A stretch of DNA of 64,000 nucleotides from JANJUB01 sp031386985 (lineage in GTDB: Bacteria; Armatimonadota; Fimbriimonadia; Fimbriimonadales; Fimbriimonadaceae): assembly GCA_031386985.1 (NCBI GenBank), contig JANNCV010000014.1, forward strand, positions 1 to 64,000. Reading direction: 5' to 3'. Numbering within the stretch: the stretch's first letter is position 1; each line of letters starts with the position of its first letter. Positions 34,043-43,035 of this stretch are shown here, piece by piece. Both the position numbers and the translations under genes were made by a program. The notes below the pieces were generated by a model. It saw only the letters and a list, made by a program, of their open reading frames with translations. It searched no databases and was not told the DNA's origin.

Positions 34043-35734
34043 TCAGCGTCCGCCAAGGCCACTAATCGAAACCCCTTCAATAAAGTAGCGCTGCAACGAG
34101 AAGAACAGAGCTAAAACGGGCACGATCGCCATCGTCGAAAAGGCCATAAGCATGCCCGGTTCGTTGGCGCGATCTCCGCTAAAAAGCTGGAGCGCATATG
34201 AGAGCGGCATATTCTCGGGCGAGTTAATGTAAATCAGGGGCCCCATGAAGTTGTTCCATGCCCCCACAAAAGTCCAAACAAAAATTACGACCAATGCTGG
34301 CTTGATTTGAGGGAGCATCACGCTCCAAAACGTTCTAACAAACGAGCAGCCATCAATCTTCGCCGCATCCTCAAGTTCAAGCGGAATGCCTCTGAAAAAC
34401 TGTCGCAACAGAAAGATATTGAAAGCTGAACCCAAGAATGCTGGGGCCCACAGAGGTAGCAATGTATCTATCCAACCCAGCGAGCGAAAAATCAGAAACT
34501 GGGGCAAAAGCGTTACCGCTCCCGGAAGCATCATTGTTCCAAGTAGCAGCTTAAAAAGCGCTTCGCGTCCTGGAAATCGAAGCCGAGAAAATGCGTACGC
34601 CACGATTGAAGAACTAAGCAGAGTTCCGATAACGGAGAAGATGACAATGACAAGCGTATTCCGAAGGTAAACCCAACCGTACAGGGTTTCGGGCGGCATC
34701 ATTCCGAGAGCATCGGGATAGTTTTGCCACTTAAGCCCCGGATTCAGAATCGGCTCAACTTCTTCGGGAGATACAACTCTTTGTTGGTTGGCAAGAGATG
34801 CCGGTTCGGTAATAAGGATCAGCTTGCTTCCGTCTTCCAGGTCTTCCAGCACCTTGGCCTTAACCTGAATAGAATCAATCGTCGCGGTAACAAGGGGAAC
34901 GTCTCTCGATGTTTCTTTCAGGTCCTCACGGGACGTTTCAAACACCTTCCCCCTCATCGAAAAGGGCTTGTTTGCATCCACTCTCACCCGGCCGTTCCCC
35001 AAGTCCTCAAGAATCTGCACCTCAACCGTAACTCCTTGGAACCGAGTGTCATAGAGCGGCTTCTTGGGGTTACGATATTCCGCCATTTGCTGCACTCGCG
35101 GAATCCAAATGATGCCCTTTTCAGACGACATATCTCGGTCCTCTTTGAAGCTCGTGACTAGCAAAAATACGAGGGGTAAGGAGAAGATAAACGATCCTGC
35201 CAAGAGCAGAAGATGGGTGAACGCCCCCTTCGCCAAACGGTGGGCCCGCGTGGTCCGAGCCGCCCAATCCAAGGCGAAAGCCGCCATCACGATGATCAGA
35301 ATCGCAACCGCGACTCGATCCAACGAAAGGGGGACGTGACCGCGGACAATGCGGGCCTCAATCGGAGAATCCTGGTAAGTCCAAAACCCAAAGCCCCCGG
35401 CCAAGGCCAAACTGGTGGCGGCTCGACGCAAGCCTCGAACATTCTCCTCTTTCGAGAAGCCCGTGTGGGCGCGAAGAAATGCCAGAGCCGACATCACCAA
35501 GCAAGCAAGAGCGGCCCAAGCGGAAAACGGCAAGATTGGCCAAAAAATAGGCAATCCCCAGTTTCCTTTTGGCGGTGCAAGCACGATGCCGAGCAAGAGC
35601 GAAATCCCGGTGGCTCCAAGGCGCCAAAACCTCCAGCTAACCGCCACATTGCCCGGCCAGGCCGCCCAAAGTAGCAGACCCCACCCCGCACACGTAAAAA
35701 TGCTTCCAGTGGCAAAGAGCAAATCTTGGGTCAC
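34043..35734 (-). CDS. Carbohydrate ABC permease (MalG type) with N-terminal extension and inserted domain
   Basis: 563 residues, about twice a normal MalG/UgpE protein. The C-terminal 230 residues are a standard binding-protein-dependent permease with the EAA loop (EDAAKIDGCSFVRTFWSVML). The N-terminal 165 residues contain about five extra helices. Between the first canonical helix (SFIFSLPLVFLLVTSFKED) and the rest lies an inserted soluble region of about 130 residues with two similar beta units (VTVEVQILEDLGNGRVRV and IQVKAKVLEDLEDGSKLIL). It overlaps the upstream fusion gene by 4 bp, so the two form one importer. Confidence 0.85.
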   Translation of the reverse strand: MTQDLLFATGSIFTCAGWGLLLWAAWPGNVAVSWRFWRLGATGISLLLGIVLAPPKGNWGLPIFWPILPFSAWAALACLVMSALAFLRAHTGFSKEENVRGLRRAATSLALAGGFGFWTYQDSPIEARIVRGHVPLSLDRVAVAILIIVMAAFALDWAARTTRAHRLAKGAFTHLLLLAGSFIFSLPLVFLLVTSFKEDRDMSSEKGIIWIPRVQQMAEYRNPKKPLYDTRFQGVTVEVQILEDLGNGRVRVDANKPFSMRGKVFETSREDLKETSRDVPLVTATIDSIQVKAKVLEDLEDGSKLILITEPASLANQQRVVSPEEVEPILNPGLKWQNYPDALGMMPPETLYGWVYLRNTLVIVIFSVIGTLLSSSIVAYAFSRLRFPGREALFKLLLGTMMLPGAVTLLPQFLIFRSLGWIDTLLPLWAPAFLGSAFNIFLLRQFFRGIPLELEDAAKIDGCSFVRTFWSVMLPQIKPALVVIFVWTFVGAWNNFMGPLIYINSPENMPLSYALQLFSGDRANEPGMLMAFSTMAIVPVLALFFSLQRYFIEGVSISGLGGR

Positions 35735-38133
35735 TTGTCCACCTCATAATGAACCCACTTGCTTTGGAACCTAAACTGAAGCGCGGTGAGGCCAACAATG
35801 ACTGCAAACACAACCCAAGCGATGGCAGAGGCGTGACCCATTTTGAAAAATTTGAACGCATCATTAAAGAGCAAGAAAACCGGCGTCAGCATCGAATCAT
35901 CGGGTCCGACGAGGCCGTCTCCGGGCGGTTTCATCACGTAGATTCGATCAAACTCTTGCATGGCTCCGATGATCCCCATTACGGCATTGAAGAAGACGAT
36001 TGAGCTGATTTGCGGAAACGTGACGCTCCAAAACATCCGCCAAGAGGTTGCGCCGTCTATTTGGGCCGCCTCGTAGAGTGTTGTCGGGACTCCCTTCAGG
36101 CCCGCCAACCAAAGGATCATTCCGCTTCCCGCTCCCCATAAACCCATTAAGATTAGTGCCGGCTTTGACCAGCTCGCCGAGTTCACCCAGGCCGGTTCGG
36201 ATAGCCCGAGCCAAGCCGTAATAGTATCTCTCCATAGTGAGTTTATGAGCCCCTTATTGGGATCGGCCGCCAGTATCCAGCTCCAAAGGACAGCGCTAGC
36301 GATGCCCGGCACGATCGCGGGCATGTAAAAGAGGGTTCGGTAGTATTTCATCCCTCGCACTCCGACATTGAGCAAAAGGGCAACGGCGAGGCCAGTGATA
36401 AGGCCGAGCGGAACACCCACGGCGGCGAGGTAGAAGGCGTTGCCAAATGCCTTTTTCATGAGCGGCAGGTCTACACCGGCGAGGTCTTGGTAGTTTTTCA
36501 GACCAACCCAGCGGGCTTCGTTCAAAACATCGTATTGAGTAAAACTAAACACAAGCGAGGCGATCATGGGGCCGAGCGTGAACAGGGCCACTCCGAACAC
36601 CCAGGGCGAGATGAAGAAATAACCGGCTCGAGCTTCGTGCCTAGCTAGCTTGCCCAACCGTGCCCGGCGGAAATTCAACCACAGCCATCCCAACCCGAGG
36701 CAGATCGCGACCACCGAAATCTGAACCGCGATCGAAACCGAGAAGACGGGATACTTCTCCCTCTCGTAAAAGGCATCAAGCTCTCGCTGCACCGCCGCCT
36801 GGCCCGCTAAAAGGGCTTCCTTGGGGGTCGCTCGTTTGTAGAGCGCAACGTCCATCGCCTTTGAGTGTTCGTTCCAGAGCGTTTGAGCAACAAAGGTTGG
36901 AGGGCGACCCCGGCACACCTTTGCCATTTCGATGTGCATTTTCAGGCCCTTGGCATATTGCTCGATGGGGGGCATAAAGTCTTTGAGTATTAGCTCATTT
37001 GTCGGGCGGTGGGCCACCATGGATGGAATAAAAATCCTTCCACGCCGTTTCTCCCACGCTTGCTGACCCCGGATCTCGATCAAGCGCCCTTTCTGGCTGG
37101 TCGTGAACTTTATGAAATCCCACGCTCCTTCGGGGTTCCTTGCCCCTTTTGGAATGGCGTAAGCAAAACCGCCCATCCAAGACACATAAGCATCTTTTTC
37201 GTTTTTGAAGGGACCGGTTTTCGACAAGCGATCATCGGGGACGGGTGGTGGGCCCACATCAATGGTCACTTGAGGGCCGTATCGAGCAAGGTCCTTGAGA
37301 ATCCAATCCCCATCAACTTTCATCGCAACCTTTCCAGTCACGAAGGCGTCGTTGATGCCGCTTTGGAATCCAGATTCAAACTTCTTGGCGTTTTCATAGC
37401 CGCCGACAATTTCGTAGCCTTCGAGCATGAATTGAAGGGCCCTCTCGGATTCTGGTGAGTAAAGGGTGCACTTCCGCCCATCGGCAGACATGAAGTTCGA
37501 GTTGGTTTGGAAAGCGTACATATACAGCCACGAATTGCCAAAATTCGGCATGAAGCCAGCTCGAATCAGACTCCCGTCCGCCTTGCGCTCAGTGAGCACT
37601 TTGCTGTACGCCAAGACCTCTGACCACGTTTTGGGTACCCCTTCGGGGTCTAGGCCCACGGCCTTCAGCCTCGCGGCGGCCTTTCGAAACAACCCCCGGT
37701 TGATGTAGAGAATCCGATCATCGGCGGCGACCGGGATCCCATAGATCTTGCCCTCATAAATGGCCTCGTTCCACGGTGCCGGATAGTATTGCGCGGCCGT
37801 TGGGCAGAGCGGGTCGGCGGCTTGATCGCGCACTATGAACTCATCCAGCGATCTAAAAGCTCCTCGGCTAGCCCAGTCGGAAAGGGCAAAACGGTCCTGG
37901 ACAACCGTATCTGGGGCGACATTGCCCACGATGCTGGTCATGAGCTTTTGGGGATCCATTCCTCCCGCGCCCATCCCCAGAACTCGAACCTTGTATTGGG
38001 GGTTCAAACGCTCAAATTCGCGGATTACAGATTGGGTTCCCTTGGAATCGGGGCCGATGTTGATTCCCCAGACGAGGATTTCGGTCTGCACCGATAGAGC
38101 CAATCCGGGAACTGCCAAGCCCGCCCAAATCAA
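35731..38133 (-). CDS. Fused sugar-binding protein and MalF-type ABC permease
   Basis: 800 residues. The first 450 form an extracellular solute-binding protein of family 1 (sugar type: ILVWGINIG, FERLNPQYKV, YGIPVAADDRILYINRGLF, GKVAMKVDGDW). A helix near residue 475 then leads to a complete MalF/UgpA-like permease with EAA loop (YEAAQIDGATSWRMFWSVTFP). Binding protein and membrane subunit are thus one polypeptide, with the binding domain held at the membrane. The start is weakly supported: TTG 38133 leaves a signal sequence without a basic n-region. No ATPase gene is adjacent; a shared MsmK-type ATPase is likely. Confidence 0.88.
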   Translation of the reverse strand: MIWAGLAVPGLALSVQTEILVWGINIGPDSKGTQSVIREFERLNPQYKVRVLGMGAGGMDPQKLMTSIVGNVAPDTVVQDRFALSDWASRGAFRSLDEFIVRDQAADPLCPTAAQYYPAPWNEAIYEGKIYGIPVAADDRILYINRGLFRKAAARLKAVGLDPEGVPKTWSEVLAYSKVLTERKADGSLIRAGFMPNFGNSWLYMYAFQTNSNFMSADGRKCTLYSPESERALQFMLEGYEIVGGYENAKKFESGFQSGINDAFVTGKVAMKVDGDWILKDLARYGPQVTIDVGPPPVPDDRLSKTGPFKNEKDAYVSWMGGFAYAIPKGARNPEGAWDFIKFTTSQKGRLIEIRGQQAWEKRRGRIFIPSMVAHRPTNELILKDFMPPIEQYAKGLKMHIEMAKVCRGRPPTFVAQTLWNEHSKAMDVALYKRATPKEALLAGQAAVQRELDAFYEREKYPVFSVSIAVQISVVAICLGLGWLWLNFRRARLGKLARHEARAGYFFISPWVFGVALFTLGPMIASLVFSFTQYDVLNEARWVGLKNYQDLAGVDLPLMKKAFGNAFYLAAVGVPLGLITGLAVALLLNVGVRGMKYYRTLFYMPAIVPGIASAVLWSWILAADPNKGLINSLWRDTITAWLGLSEPAWVNSASWSKPALILMGLWGAGSGMILWLAGLKGVPTTLYEAAQIDGATSWRMFWSVTFPQISSIVFFNAVMGIIGAMQEFDRIYVMKPPGDGLVGPDDSMLTPVFLLFNDAFKFFKMGHASAIAWVVFAVIVGLTALQFRFQSKWVHYEVDK

Positions 38134-38153
38134 TAACTTACGAAACGTAGGGT

Positions 38154-38558
38154 TTACTCCTCGATTCTCTTGCCCAGGTACATGTCTTTTGCCACCTTGA
38201 TGCCGGCCGGAGGATTCACCTTTATGATCAACCGGTCTTCACTGATTTCGATGTCTCCAGGGCTTTCGAGCCAAGGCAAGCGCTCTGGATTATCTTTCTT
38301 AACTTGGGCAATAGCATCCTTAAGATCAAGCCCCATGACTTTTTCGATTTTCAACTTAACTCGGCCGCCTGAAATTGACCATTTGCCATCAAATCCCGTT
38401 GGCAAACTGGCGGTAAAGGTGTCATCATCGCGCAAAAGCAAGGTGATAATGTTGTTCTCATAGTCGCCTTTCCAAAGCCCAACCATTTGCGATTTAAGCG
38501 ATGGTTTTGAGCATCCCGCTAGAGCGAGAAGGCAGATGCCGAAAAAGATGCTTCGCAT
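38154..38558 (-). CDS. Small lipoprotein
   Basis: 134 residues from ATG 38558 with lipobox (GICLLALAGC). The mature protein starts with a lipocalin-like beta pattern (MVGLWKGDYENNIITLLLRDD, then FDGKWSISGGRVKLKI), reminiscent of small ligand-binding or DUF-type lipoproteins, but no family is recognised. TAAACT ends exactly 6 nt before the ATG, with no ribosome-binding site. The fused ABC gene starts 20 bp downstream on the same strand, so the two may be co-transcribed. Confidence 0.7.
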   Translation of the reverse strand: MRSIFFGICLLALAGCSKPSLKSQMVGLWKGDYENNIITLLLRDDDTFTASLPTGFDGKWSISGGRVKLKIEKVMGLDLKDAIAQVKKDNPERLPWLESPGDIEISEDRLIIKVNPPAGIKVAKDMYLGKRIEE

Positions 38559-38572
38559 GTTCAAAGTTTAGC

Positions 38573-38881
38573 CTAAGATCCGCCCGAATTCCTAACGCGC
38601 GAATCAACATAGAGACGAATGCCGCGATTTGCAATCATTCCCCCTATCATCGCCATAACGCATAACATCAAAACCTTGACAATGATTCCAAAGAGAGTCG
38701 GAGCTATCTTGCCAAGGTCAACCGCGCCCCCGGTCCCAAGGTTTAGAGCGGTCTTAGGGTCAATGTTGAACAGTTCGAGCGCGAGTTTGAACGTAAGAAC
38801 AATCAGGCCGATCCCAATCAAAAACACGAGTATGCCGAACAAGCTCCCCACTGTTCCCGAGGATTTGGGTTCCTCGCTCAT
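38573..38881 (-). CDS. Small two-helix membrane protein
   Basis: 102 residues with two hydrophobic segments (VGSLFGILVFLIGIGLIVLT and LFGIIVKVLMLCVMAMIGGM) and short polar ends. GAGGGAA lies just upstream of the ATG. Further upstream CACTATAG could be a -10 box. Function unknown. Confidence 0.65.
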   Translation of the reverse strand: MSEEPKSSGTVGSLFGILVFLIGIGLIVLTFKLALELFNIDPKTALNLGTGGAVDLGKIAPTLFGIIVKVLMLCVMAMIGGMIANRGIRLYVDSRVRNSGGS

Positions 38882-38919
38882 TCGTTCCCTCTCAACATCT
38901 ATAGTGAGGATACCGCTAG

Positions 38920-39486
38920 TTAGAGGCTAAGCTTACGCATGATGTCATACGCCAGAGGATTTAGGAGGATTTCGCTTGCAAACAGGTTCAATCTGGCCTC
39001 ATCCTTGAGCTCATCGGGTTTGTACCCAAAGTCGGCAGGAGTAATTGAACCGATGGCCGTTTTCTTCTGCCCCTCATTTGCGGTGGCATTAAATGCCTCC
39101 AGCACTTTGGTGGTGTTGATGTCGGAGATGATGCGCCGCGTTGTTCTGAACTTTGCGAGCGTTTTCTGAAACTCGAGCAAGAGCTCCTTCTTTGGCAACT
39201 CGCCTTTTTCAATGGCGTTCTTGAACGATTCATCCATTCTGCCTTTCAGCTTCTGCAGTTCTTCAACTTCAAGTTTCTCCGTCTTTCTAACGGCCTCGCG
39301 GGCCGTCTCAATCGCCGGCAGAACTTTTCGCCATTGCTCTTTGGTCATCAGCAAGGGCATGAGTTGGTTGAGGAGTTGAAGTTCGACTCCTCGACTAAAA
39401 ACGTCGTCGGCAACGTCGCCGGCGTTCTGGGCGGGGGCAGCCGTTAGGCCAACCATTAACAAAAAGAAAGCAGCAAAGAATTTCAT
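38920..39486 (-). CDS. Secreted helical protein
   Basis: 188 residues. A signal peptide (FFAAFFLLMVGLTAAPAQ) is followed by a Lys/Glu-rich helical protein. Likely periplasmic, no family recognised. It overlaps the preceding membrane-protein gene by 4 bp and so belongs to the nuoB-nuoI transcription unit. Confidence 0.65.
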   Translation of the reverse strand: MKFFAAFFLLMVGLTAAPAQNAGDVADDVFSRGVELQLLNQLMPLLMTKEQWRKVLPAIETAREAVRKTEKLEVEELQKLKGRMDESFKNAIEKGELPKKELLLEFQKTLAKFRTTRRIISDINTTKVLEAFNATANEGQKKTAIGSITPADFGYKPDELKDEARLNLFASEILLNPLAYDIMRKLSL

Positions 39487-39821
39487 AAAGGCGTATCCTC
39501 GTTAGGTTCAGACGTGTCTGAGTCAGGTTCGGTTACGGCCATGCTCATGAACAATCCGGCCGAAAGCACTTGAGCATGAATGAAGCCCGTTCCCGTGAGT
39601 GTAATGATGAACCATCCAAGCGGCGATATGCCTTTTGGAGACGTTTGATAGAGTCCATACATGACGAGCAAGAGCAAAACTGCGCTTCCGAAAAGCAGGA
39701 GGCTACCCAATGCGGTCCTTCGACCTCGTGGGATTTTCTTGAGATTGCCGAATACGCGGGCGGAGTTGCGCCAAAGCAGAGCGCCGTAAACTAACCAAAG
39801 CGCGAACACGGCGTATTGCAC
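39483..39821 (-). CDS. Membrane protein downstream of nuoI
   Basis: 112 residues from GTG 39821, five bases after the nuoI stop. A TTG at 39860 would overlap nuoI by 34 bp. Three hydrophobic segments (VFALWLVYGALLW, LGSLLLFGSAVLLLLVMYGL, IITLTGTGFIHAQVLSAGLF) are followed by an acidic tail. It does not look like NuoJ or another complex I subunit. Function unknown. Confidence 0.65.
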   Translation of the reverse strand: MQYAVFALWLVYGALLWRNSARVFGNLKKIPRGRRTALGSLLLFGSAVLLLLVMYGLYQTSPKGISPLGWFIITLTGTGFIHAQVLSAGLFMSMAVTEPDSDTSEPNEDTPL

Positions 39822-39826
39822 TAGAC

Positions 39827-40321
39827 TTACTTCTTTGCAACTTCGTATTTGCCGACCCAAGGGGCGTCTGCTTCGCCAGGGAATGATTCGAGCAGCATTT
39901 CCTTCGTGTAAATGAAATCCTCGCGCTTATAATCGGCGAGCTCGAAGTTTTTTCTTAAAACGATTGCACCAGTTGGGCAGGCATCTTGACAATAGCCGCA
40001 AAAAATGCAGCGAATCATATTGATTTCGTATCTCGTTGCGTAGCGCTCACCCGGCGAGTACCGCTCGGAATCCGTGTTCTCGGCCGAAACGACATTGATG
40101 CAACGCGCGGGGCATGCTCCCGCACAAAGGGAACACCCGATGCATTTCTCAAGCCCGCTATCATAGCGAGTCAAGAAGTGGCGCCAACGGGTTCGCGGGA
40201 ACTGTTCTCGACGCTCCTCGGGATACTGCACCGTGACTTTCTTAGCGCCAAGGCGCCTCGCCGTAATTCCAAAACCGGAGAGAATCGGCTTTGCGACGTG
40301 CTTCCACAGGCTAACGCTCAC
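39827..40321 (-). CDS. nuoI: NADH-quinone oxidoreductase subunit I
   Basis: 164 residues. Two 4Fe-4S ferredoxin motifs, CIGCSLCAGACP and CIFCGYCQDACP, carry clusters N6a/N6b that pass electrons towards NuoB in the peripheral arm of complex I. It overlaps nuoB by ATGA. No other nuo genes lie in the window. Confidence 0.95.
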   Translation of the reverse strand: MSVSLWKHVAKPILSGFGITARRLGAKKVTVQYPEERREQFPRTRWRHFLTRYDSGLEKCIGCSLCAGACPARCINVVSAENTDSERYSPGERYATRYEINMIRCIFCGYCQDACPTGAIVLRKNFELADYKREDFIYTKEMLLESFPGEADAPWVGKYEVAKK

Positions 40322-40896
40322 GCGAGCACCTCCACCGGCATTTCGTTGGCCACATTGCGCGGGGTGATCTCGATGATCTTGTTGAACTTAGTTTTCTTGA
40401 TTTTGTCTTGTAGTTTCAAAACAGCGTAAATCAAGGCATCAGGCGAGGGAGGGCAGCCTGGAACATACACGTCAACCGGAACGACTTGATCGGCACCCTG
40501 AACTATCGCGTAGTTATTATAAACGCCACCACTTGAAGCGCAAGCGCCCATCGAAATCACCCACTTGGGCTCGGGCATTTGATCATAAATCTGTCTCAAA
40601 ACCGGCGCCATTTTCTTGCTTAAACGCCCGGCGATGATCATTACATCGGCTTGCCGTGGCGTTGCACGGAAGGCCTCCGAGCCGAAGCGAGCCAAATCAA
40701 ATCGCGAAGCGACCGTTGCCATCATTTCAATCGCGCAACAAGCTAACCCAAACGTCAGTGGCCAAAGCGAGTTGGCACGAGCTTGATTCAGTAGCGTGTC
40801 AATAGAGGTTACGACAACGTTTCCCGCTTTCTGGATGTCACCCAGAACGGGGGTGGAACTGTCATGCAAAACGACGGTTTCAATACGCTTGGGCAT
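40318..40896 (-). CDS. nuoB: NADH-quinone oxidoreductase subunit B
   Basis: 192 residues from ATG 40896. The N2-cluster ligands are in LTFGLACCAIEMM, GACASSGG and VYVPGCPPSPDAL. The longer frame from 40938 adds 14 residues not typical of the family. TACAAT lies 10 nt upstream of the ATG. NuoB holds the terminal cluster that reduces quinone. It is paired only with nuoI here. Confidence 0.95.
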   Translation of the reverse strand: MPKRIETVVLHDSSTPVLGDIQKAGNVVVTSIDTLLNQARANSLWPLTFGLACCAIEMMATVASRFDLARFGSEAFRATPRQADVMIIAGRLSKKMAPVLRQIYDQMPEPKWVISMGACASSGGVYNNYAIVQGADQVVPVDVYVPGCPPSPDALIYAVLKLQDKIKKTKFNKIIEITPRNVANEMPVEVLA

Positions 40897-40922
40897 GGTC
40901 AATCTGATTGTACCGCGCCAGC

Positions 40923-41720
40923 CTAAGGCTTGCGGCAAACCGCCATCATTTCCACCTCGTCAAGCTTTAGATTCCGGCGGCCCCATTCGCCCGCGGTTCC
41001 ACCCCATAGATGCAGAACCTCAAAGCCAGCATGACGCAAGAGCGCGATGAGCTCCGGCGGTATGAAAAGGCGTTCGCGGATTTGGAGCGTCTGCTTTCCT
41101 TCAGGCAAATCCCACTCGTTCTGGTATTGCGCCACCATTGTGGTGGGCTCAAATGCTCCCGCTTCCACATCCTCATCCTTCATATGGCGGATGGTTGCGT
41201 AGCCATTCATCGCCGTGAGCAAGAAGCCGGCATTGGGCCTTAGCGCCTGAAAAACGGTCGTAAGAATGCTCAGATCGTGGGTTACGGGGTCTTCGGCGTG
41301 CTCAATCAAGCCAAAGCCGCCTTCGCATACGCAAAGCCCAAAATCAAAAAGAAACCCCTCTGCTCGAAAGCTCGTCGCGTCGGCCTGAATGAAATGAACA
41401 GAGCCTGCTGGAATTATGTCCAGTTCCCAAACGGGTTGCTCTAAAATGGTTACGCCCGCCTGTAATGCGCCTTCTCTCGCCTGAGAGAGCATCCCGGAAG
41501 AGAGATCAATCCCTGTAACATGAAATCCACGCTGGGCAAGTTCGATTGCGTGTCGTCCGACCCCGCACCCAATATCCACCACGGAGCTGCCCGGCAACGG
41601 AGCAAACAGCTCCAAAATGAAGTCAACCTCAGCAACCGTCGCTTGAGTGAACGAGTTCTTCAAATAGTGCGGCGCGTGGCTATCAAAAAACTCCCGCCAC
41701 ATACTCGAAGCCACTTCCAT
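40923..41720 (-). CDS. SAM-dependent methyltransferase
   Basis: 265 residues, class I methyltransferase. SAM-binding motif I is VVDIGCGVGRHAIELA, with an acidic residue at VTGIDLS. The middle has CVCEGGFG. The substrate cannot be told. An extended -10 (TG-A-TACAAT) ends 9 nt before the ATG. It is divergent from the secreted protein at 41794. Confidence 0.85.
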   Translation of the reverse strand: MEVASSMWREFFDSHAPHYLKNSFTQATVAEVDFILELFAPLPGSSVVDIGCGVGRHAIELAQRGFHVTGIDLSSGMLSQAREGALQAGVTILEQPVWELDIIPAGSVHFIQADATSFRAEGFLFDFGLCVCEGGFGLIEHAEDPVTHDLSILTTVFQALRPNAGFLLTAMNGYATIRHMKDEDVEAGAFEPTTMVAQYQNEWDLPEGKQTLQIRERLFIPPELIALLRHAGFEVLHLWGGTAGEWGRRNLKLDEVEMMAVCRKP

Positions 41721-41793
41721 TCCCGACGAATTGTATCAGTTATTGAAGTTAGGCGTTGCAATTTGCATTTTCTGTCGTAAACTATGGTAGTCA

Positions 41794-42753
41794 ATGTTGA
41801 TAACGTCTCTTCTTTTCCTGTCATTGAGCAGTCCGCGCCAGGCTATCACTCTAAGCAGAGTGAACAAGGCGGGGGAAACTCAGAAATACCAAGTTCGCTC
41901 GCACCTAGTTATTGAAAGCAAGGTTTTTGGTTCGGACACCTTCGTGCCCGAGGATTTGGATATTGATTATGATTTCGCGCTGGCCGTAGCAAAAGAGAAA
42001 GCCGACGGCTTTGTGGATGCTCGTTACACCCGCCCAACGATGACGATTACCGAAGGCGAGAACGCCGATCGGAGTAGCCTGAAAACTGTCGATAAGGCCA
42101 ACTGGGACTTAAGCTTGGTCTTAAGCCCCGTCAACAAAATTATTGACGTCAAGGACAACACCCCCAAGAAGCCGGAAAAGAAGTCTGGCGGGCTTCTTGC
42201 TATTCGCAAATATCCAACTGCGGCTCAAGAGAGCATTTTGACATCGTTTATCGGCGAGCTACAACGTCTTTCGCTCTTCATCGGCTCACTTGAAACTTGC
42301 ATGGACTTTCAGCCAAAGTTGCCAATATTTGAGGTCTCCAAAGGCGACACATGGAAGGAAACAGTTAGTTTTGCTCCACAGAAGCTTAAAAGCAAGGACA
42401 ACAAGACCGTGATGCAACGCCTAGATTACACCTATACCTACGAGGGCCTCGTAGATTCGGGTGGGGCGAAAGTTCATCGAATTTCAGCCAAGCTACTGAT
42501 CAATGCGGATATGACCCAGTTTTTGAAAGACAACGTTGACGGTGAGTCTTTTGGGCGGCTCGGACTCAAGGAAATCTCTTATCACCTAAACGCCAACGTG
42601 AATTACGACGTAGACCCAAAAACGATGCGCACCCTGAAAGGCGTGGGTGAGTCTAAGGGCGGCTTCAAGATCGTAACCAGTCAGTTTCCCGAGGATCCAA
42701 TCATTGAGCAAAGGTTAACGGGCAAGACAACGCTAAAAATGATCGTCAAGTAA
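41794..42753 (+). CDS. Secreted hypothetical protein
   Basis: 319 residues. A short N-terminal hydrophobic segment (LITSLLFLSLSSPRQA) is a probable signal. The rest is beta-rich with Lys/Asp-rich linkers (NTPKKPEKKSGG). No family recognised; similar beta-strand-rich secreted proteins occur elsewhere in the window (52057). TAAACT lies 10 nt upstream of the ATG. Confidence 0.7.
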   Translation: MLITSLLFLSLSSPRQAITLSRVNKAGETQKYQVRSHLVIESKVFGSDTFVPEDLDIDYDFALAVAKEKADGFVDARYTRPTMTITEGENADRSSLKTVDKANWDLSLVLSPVNKIIDVKDNTPKKPEKKSGGLLAIRKYPTAAQESILTSFIGELQRLSLFIGSLETCMDFQPKLPIFEVSKGDTWKETVSFAPQKLKSKDNKTVMQRLDYTYTYEGLVDSGGAKVHRISAKLLINADMTQFLKDNVDGESFGRLGLKEISYHLNANVNYDVDPKTMRTLKGVGESKGGFKIVTSQFPEDPIIEQRLTGKTTLKMIVK

Positions 42754-42754
42754 T

Positions 42755-42997
42755 TTAAGCCGCTTGGCGACTCGCGAATGAAAGTGTAATTTCGTTGGGA
42801 GTCTGATTGGAGCCCAATAGGACTTCGCATTTTTCTTGCAATCGCGAGGCTTCGACCCCCGAACCTTCTTCGATTGTTACAATCGCTTTGAGGTGCCCTC
42901 GCGTGTACCAAACCGACGCATCAATGACGCTGGGTTGCATCTGAAGGAATCTTTCCGTGATTGTGGGGTTTATGCCATCTTCGATTGACAAGTGCAT
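42755..42997 (-). CDS. Small hypothetical protein
   Basis: 80 residues from ATG 42997 (GATACT seven bases upstream). Predicted alpha/beta, soluble and cytoplasmic; VWYTRGHLKAIVTIEE has a compact-domain look. It converges on the previous gene with a 1-bp gap and is followed by lipA on the same strand. Family unknown. Confidence 0.55.
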   Translation of the reverse strand: MHLSIEDGINPTITERFLQMQPSVIDASVWYTRGHLKAIVTIEEGSGVEASRLQEKCEVLLGSNQTPNEITLSFASRQAA

Positions 42998-43035
42998 CAA
43001 TCGTAGTATCGGTTCGGGCGTTTGATTTCTTTAGG

